Positions 58,061 to 64,000 of a DNA stretch of 64,000 nucleotides are shown piece after piece (the first letter of the stretch is position 1; every line of letters begins with the position of its first letter). The stretch is taken from NCBI RefSeq assembly GCF_021462225.1, contig NC_061805.1:27297958-27361957 (forward strand), in the 5' to 3' direction. Source of the DNA: Girardinichthys multiradiatus (lineage: Eukaryota > Chordata > Actinopteri > Cyprinodontiformes > Goodeidae). The translations under genes and the position numbers were made by a program. The notes under the pieces were generated by a model. It saw only the letters and a program-made list of their open reading frames with translations, was not told the origin of the DNA and made no database searches.

Positions 58061-61000
58061 TTAAACTGACAATCAACAATCCATCTACCAGAGTCGCAGT
58101 CTTTGGTTTCGTTGTTCTTTTATCATGTCAAATAAACAAATACAAATGGGAGTCCCACATGGCACAGAATAACATAAATCATTGTGTTAATAAAATTAAT
58201 TTCAGCATGTCGCACAGAGGCCAAAACTCACTCAAGAAGCATGTTACAACATATCTAGGTTGTGATAAGTGTGACTAAAGAAAACTTTAGGATACATTAT
58301 TGACTGCATCATTTCAAGTTTTCAAATGTTAGATAGCAGACTGTCACTGGAACAGAGACATTACAGTGTCTTGTCTTCAAGTTATGTCTATTTTACAGGA
58401 GCATTATTGTAACAAAAATGCTTAAAGTGATTTTGTTCCCAAAATAAACAAAATCCCCCCCCCAAAAAAAAAGAAATCAAACTGCTGTTTAATGGTTTGC
58501 AGAAAATTAAGATGCAATACATTTAAAAAACACAACCCCACCAAGATCAGGAAACATTTTGTTGAACTTAATCACCAAATCAGTTGAACAAACTTTATGG
58601 AAATAACTCTTTAATTTTAAATCTCAGTTTGTGAGTCTATGACAGATCCACACAACAATAACATGATATAACATGTCATACCCTACTTTATTTGAATTAA
58701 TAAAGCAAGCATCCCTAAGCCCTAACCCTAAGCCATGACATATTAATATATAATTAAAACACCAATAACATACCCAATGATTTTCTGAAATAATAAAAAT
58801 ATTCTACTACTACAATACATAAACAATAACTTTTAGTTAGCCTTTAACAGCCACATTAGTGGACTGATGAGTCTGGAACTGGGGAAACATTGTGGAGATC
58901 AGAGTTCAGTGTAATCAACTTGAATGCACTGGACCATACCATGAGACATTCGGGTATCAAAGGTCTGTGTAATTCTTCCCAACCGGTAATGACTGTAAAT
59001 TACTACCAATGCAATGTTTAATTAGTTTGAAGCAGTCATGGTCACACACTGATGATCCACAAAGCCTATTGAGGTTGTATTTTATTCCTACAGTGAAAAT
59101 TTAGAAAAATAGGTGAGGTACTGAGAAATACAGATTATGTGGGCTTATTGATGAGTGGTTTTCTTTTTGCTTTGAGAGATGTTCAAAAACTATAGTTCCA
59201 TTGCCAACTTCAGTTAGTAAGTTTTTTCACCTCCATTCTTCTTCACAAAAAAAAAAAAAACACCAGCAGTGAGCTTTTACAGTCAACAACAGATATGAAG
59301 ACCTTGTCCTGACAAGGTTTTGCCCTGCTCACCCACCAATCCAGCAAAACGTCAGCATTATTGATCAATCACATTCTTTCTGTTGAAAATATTTTAAAAA
59401 AAAAGGATTTGTTTTATTGTTTTTCCATCCTATTCAGCAGACATTTTACATCAGCTGGTTCTGTTTCTATGTTTTATTCTATCTTACAAAAAAACATCTG
59501 AGCTACAGAGGTCTTTCATACCCTGATATGGCAATGGGTAACAGCGCCAACTTGCTATACATTTGTCATCCTTATAATGGGAAAGTTGGTACAGATCAGT
59601 GTGTGCTGGCAGGAGCATACGAGACCCAAGCACACATTGGCCTTTCAGTTTATTGATCTGCCCACAGCTCCAAGCACTCCGAAATCCACACAGACAATGT
59701 ATAACCCACGCACAACATAACAACCTCCAGCACATATGATAATATTCAACTTGACATTTAGATGTGGAGGGATCAATGGCTGGAACAAATAGAATCAGCT
59801 GTCTTTATGGTCTAAGGTGCACAGCTGTGTGTACACAAGTGTGAATGAGTGGGTTGGTGTTTTTATATTTTTAATTGATTTAGTAGCTGCTTTTAAACAC
59901 CTAAAGGGGGATTTTATTTTTCATATTATGTATGCCATAGCCCATAATAAATGCCAATAAATATGAGTGGATTTATTTAAATTTCTAAGATTTGATTGTG
60001 TATTATAGATAATGTAGATGTGGCAAAAATGCATTGCTTAATCAACTTTGTCAAATGTAATAGTATTAATCCTGCAAGCAACAAACGCATTTACTGTAGG
60101 CAACATTGTTTAAGAAATCCTTTTTAGATGCCAAAACATTGTCAGTTGCTGCCAAAACATTGTTAGTTGCTGCCAATTCCTTTTTTATTAAAATAACAAT
60201 GTCAATATGGTCAATTATGCAATGTTATACTTTGGCATACTATACCATTTTAGAACCAAATCTAATATACTCCAATACACTAAACTGGACATTATAATTA
60301 TTTTGGCAAAATATATAGAACATATAAAGTTGGCTGTTTTTTAATATCACACCATATTAGTCTTTTTGCATGTGTTAATAGAAAATATAAGATATTCCAG
60401 AACATAAGCCTGAGAGTCTGTTAAAAATCCAATCAGGGAGAATTCAAACTATGCCATCATTAACATGTACACTTCCTGCACAAGAGGTCACATGCAATTT
60501 TTGTCCACAGTGTATTAATGACCAGTGATGTGAAAACTCATAATATGTAATGAAGTTGCTACCAGTGGGGACATAGAAAGAGGTCATAGTAGAGTCAGAG
60601 CCTAATGGTTGGTGTTTGAGTGAGTGAGTGAGCCATGAAAGGAATAACCAGCTGTATATGGTGGAGAGCAGCAGCTGTTATGGCCCTCAATTACACATCC
60701 AATCTGGCCTCCAGAGGTTGAAGCATATGCTAAAGTTTTCTGCCAGAAGAGCTGACCTTACACTGCACTCGTGTTTTACAGTTTTATGCTGAGTATAGCT
60801 TGACGTCATGGAGGTAATTTAGTCAAATTTTAACCATGTTCTTTTTTCTTCTTTTCTTCATAATCTTGAGTGTACAAATAATTTGATTCCAATTTTATGA
60901 AACCATCTAAGAGGGCTATAAAAATACTGAATGATAATTTTCTCAATTCTAAATCTTCTGCTGAATGACTGTTTCATTAGTATTCAAATGTAACTCACTG

Positions 61001-61391
61001 CACAACCAATTGCGCTTCAGGAATATGTGAATAACACTAACTTGAGTTAACTGACCCTCTGAAATATAATCTGCTTTAAAGTTTGCTTAGATTTATCTGA
61101 CAAAACTGCCACATGCTTTTCTTGTTCCCATCAGATATTCCCAAATATATTTTATTGGCAGGTTTTTGTGATCATGTAACAGCTGTTTTGCTTCTCAAAT
61201 TACGGAAAATCTAACATCAAGTTACCTTTTTTAGAAAACGAGTGATATTTAGACTTGCATGTAATTAGCAATATTAATAGCAGAAATGCAAAGATTTGAT
61301 TTCTAAAAGCAGTAATACGTTTTATAGAAATATAAGGATTCATTACATGTTTATTGTTTTTATTCATTGAATAAAAAGAGGAGAATTACCC
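58061..61391. other. Intronic sequence, nothing recognised
   Basis: No exon or mobile element supported. Includes a C/A homopolymer pair at about 58456-58472, a short CCCTAA-like string at about 58713-58735, and a 21-bp tandem duplication (GCCAAAACATTG units) at 60129-60172. Confidence 0.4.
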
Positions 61392-61943
61392 TATTAGGCC
61401 CGAGCAGGCGAATTCTGATGTCACACCACGGCCATACGTTTGGCTCTAAATTACACATTCATGGTCCGATTCACTCCAAACTGAATATGGTTGATCTTTG
61501 TCAGCCCCCAAACAGTACTATTGGATTACATTGAAATTTGGATCAACAGCGACCCCTAGGACATTTCAAGTGCTCTATCTCCCTATACATCATCGGATCC
61601 ACTTGAAATGTAGCATACATCATCAGGGATCAATGCTGAACATGTTGCCACAGTCATTTCATGACATCATTTCAGCTCCGCCCACTAATAAAACACTCAG
61701 TGCAGCTTCCATTTAGAAGGTCGGATTTCCCCCAAATTTGAAATGCTTCTCGCCAGATGAGAACTCTGCATGACCGAAGATCATATGACATGTCGCTCAC
61801 ATTCCCTCCTAGTGGCAATGTGTGGAACTTAATGGCAGCCTCGTCGGTCGTGCGCAGCTGGCGATGTCATGCTCCCGCGGTCGCTGCACAGGCATAGTTG
61901 CGCTGAGGTGCGAGTGCCTTCAATGCTGCTTGCAGCTTTAATT
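61392..61943. repeat. Teleost interspersed repeat with GGCCCGAGC start
   Basis: Begins CTATTAGGCCCGAGCAGGCG and ends GCTGCTTGCAGCTTTAATT, which I recognise as the two boundaries of a very common fish repeat. The body is more GC-rich than the flanks and contains GTCCGATTCACTCCAAACTG. No ORF with known motifs. Probably a DNA-transposon derivative; class not shown by the sequence. Confidence 0.55.
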
Positions 61944-63941
61944 TCTAAGTTAGTTTTTGTTTTTTTCATATTAACATTACATTTAACCTCTTAAACCATG
62001 GACCTCTTTTTAAGAGGTCTGCTTCAAAATGACATGCCCAAAATTAATTAAATATATCTCAGGAACAACAAGGTTTATTTCAGTGGTTCTGGTATCACAA
62101 TGAAAATAACACTCCAGAGAATATTTAGGTCTTAAAATCAATACTTAAGTTACTTGTTAAAAGTAAATGAATATGGAACCGCCGAAAATAAAAAAAATGT
62201 TCTACCTGAAAAAAATGCACAAAATAATCTGAATATTCTTTTGAAAGTATGTAGTTGCAATCCAAAATACGTTGCAAACCTCAATACAGAATCTGGCTAT
62301 TAGCTGTACCATGCCACAAAAAAGGAAAGCACAAAAGTGAACTTTCTAATTTAGCGATTTTGGCACATTTTGGCACCATATTGGCCGATTGAAATTTCCG
62401 TTTTTTTTTCTTTTGGTTACTTTTTTTTTTTTTACATCTAATAACTTTTTGGGGGGTTGGAAAAACATGTATTTAGTTATTCAAGAAAATAAAAAGAATC
62501 ATACAATTGAAGTAATATGTCCTTAAATGAAGCACATTCAAAATACAATTATAAAACATTAAAATGCAAGTAACAATTAACAATAAATCTGTCGTTATAA
62601 CAACAAAGCACACTGTCCTCATAAGTGTGGGTTATCATAATCATCATCATAATCACTGTAAATTCACTTGAAGAAAAGAGATGTAAAATGATATAAACTT
62701 GTAAAAATTAAAATTAAAATTAAAAAAATTATATGATATGAGCAGGAAAACAGACAACATATGCCTTGGGAAGCAATTGTGAACTGGGGAACTCAACATT
62801 CAAAACAGTTTGAAAAAATGCATAATAATTAGCAGGGGCTTAGCAGAATTGATAAAAGATTTTTCTGATGGTGGAATTTCATGATCTGGATTACGGGTGT
62901 CCCAGTCTGGATACAATGCCTGTCAACAGAAAGTCAACAGGACACAGACTGGCTGCACTATCAGTGCCAGCATGTCAAGCAACTCCACAGCAGTGAAAAA
63001 CCTATTGTTCCTGCCATCCATTATTCTCTTAAGATGCAAAAACATTACAAAATAAGTCAAAGTACTGAGAAAAAGCACTCCATGCGCTCGACGCCCTGTG
63101 CGTTAAAGCATTCAGTAATTCAGTCAGACATTTTAAGTAGCCCAGGGCAGTTTCCCTGAAGCCCAGTTGCCAATTTGAATGATTGATATGGCCATTGAAC
63201 TATTAGAGCCAATAGAATCTGGGGGTGTTTACGTAGCCAACATCATTCACCAATCACAGCGAGGAAAATGCTTTTTTTGTAAAGCAAGGAAATGTAGTTT
63301 TACAGTTTTCTACATGGTATCCAGGAGTCAAATTGAGCCAAAAAGTGAAGACTCCCACTTATTTCCCAAGTCTGCTATTTAGAAACACTAACGTTTTTCA
63401 TTCAGCCACAGTGATGGTGGAGAAAAAAAGGTGAACTAAACCCAAGTTTTACGGCAGCATTTTTCAACAGTGATGAAGTACATACTGTAGCTTACTCTAC
63501 ACTGAACTTAACTACTCTCCTGAAACAACATCAAGCCAAATATAGGCATCACAGATTATGGAGGAAAATCTGCTGACGTCCAAATCCGACTTCATGTAAC
63601 ATTCATTGTGCCAAAAACTATGTACATCATTCGAGATGCAAAGATTTTCGAAAACAACTGTGCATGCTGCATTCACGCACAGATGATACACTTTTCTAAA
63701 TATCAAAATAACTCCAAAGTGATTCAAACACATTGTATTCTCAAACATAGGCATAGTCTTATTCAAAATTTCTAAACATGGACATTGACATTCTCAAGTG
63801 GTTATATTGTTGTTTAATCTCTCAAAATAACCACTCATTACAGTCAAGGTAGACAGAATACTATCTCTGAAAGCACATGTTCAAACCTTGACGCATAAGG
63901 GCTATGGCAGAAGATGATCACACTGCATGCCTCTCATGTTA
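61944..63941. other. Intronic sequence, nothing recognised
   Basis: AT-rich with T runs near 62401-62431 and an (AAAATT)n tract at about 62703-62728. No exon seen. Confidence 0.45.
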
Positions 63942-64000
63942 TACAGGTCCTTCTCAAAATATTAGTATATTGTGATAAAGTTCATTATTTTCCATAATGT
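63942..64000. mobile_element. Terminus of a second Tc1-like copy (cut by window end)
   Basis: TACAGGTCCTTCTCAAAATA and the following bases match the terminus at 2027 over all 59 visible bases with a single difference (TTAGTATATT versus TTAGCATATT). The rest of the copy lies beyond the window; orientation cannot be told from the inverted repeat alone. Confidence 0.93.

Noticed and set aside
58713..58735. CCCTAA-like units suggesting an interstitial telomere repeat
   Set aside because: Only about three imperfect units, too short to distinguish from chance.
1..64000. CRISPR arrays, operons, ribosome binding sites, riboswitches, phage or plasmid features
   Set aside because: The sequence is vertebrate intronic DNA. 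No regularly spaced repeats or prokaryotic gene clusters are present.

Overview
The window is vertebrate nuclear DNA, almost certainly from a ray-finned (probably percomorph) fish. It is AT-rich and has no bacterial-type operons. Its few short protein-coding blocks have GT-AG splice sites and lie kilobases apart. The rest is full of teleost-type repeats: Tc1-like transposons, hAT elements, L2 and L1 LINEs, tRNA-derived SINEs, a Ty3/gypsy fragment, a solo LTR and MITEs. Names of repeat families come from recall of motifs, not from a database search.

One host gene spans the window on the minus strand. Four exons (48004-48057, 35981-36154, 29068-29229 and 16660-16779) splice in phase 0 into 170 contiguous codons. 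I recognise these as part of an ionotropic glutamate receptor of the delta type, best matching grid2 (GluD2). They cover the C-terminal part of the extracellular amino-terminal domain and the run towards the ligand-binding domain. The introns are about 11.8, 6.8 and 12.3 kb. The flanking introns run off both window ends, so no promoter, first exon or poly(A) site of the gene is present.

Layout in plus-strand order. 1-16.6 kb is the intron downstream of the last visible exon. It holds a Tc1 relic (475-970), a complete but dead Tc1-like copy with long inverted repeats (2027-3638), SINEs, two teleost repeats sharing a LINE-type tail (10762-11870) and a second Tc1-like copy (13062-14325). 16.8-29.1 kb holds an L2 LINE split by an LTR-like insertion, a fold-back element of about 1.15 kb with a solo LTR inside one arm, a LINE 3' end, a TA-flanked MITE with a transposase tail, and an L1-type relic. 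29.2-36.0 kb holds two more Tc1 relics. 36.2-48.0 kb holds two related hAT fragments with a BED finger, another hAT with a perfect 8-bp target duplication, a Tc1 relic and a LINE tail. 48.1-64 kb holds a gypsy gag-protease fragment interrupted by a Tc1-like copy, several minor repeats, and the first 59 bp of another copy of the 2027-3638 Tc1 family at the very end.

I found no evidence for a new biological system. The mobile elements look dead: every transposase or reverse transcriptase has frameshifts, stops, deletions or lost catalytic residues. The most informative items are the grid2 exons, which are too short to stand out as ORFs, and several insertions whose empty site or target duplication can be read inside this window.
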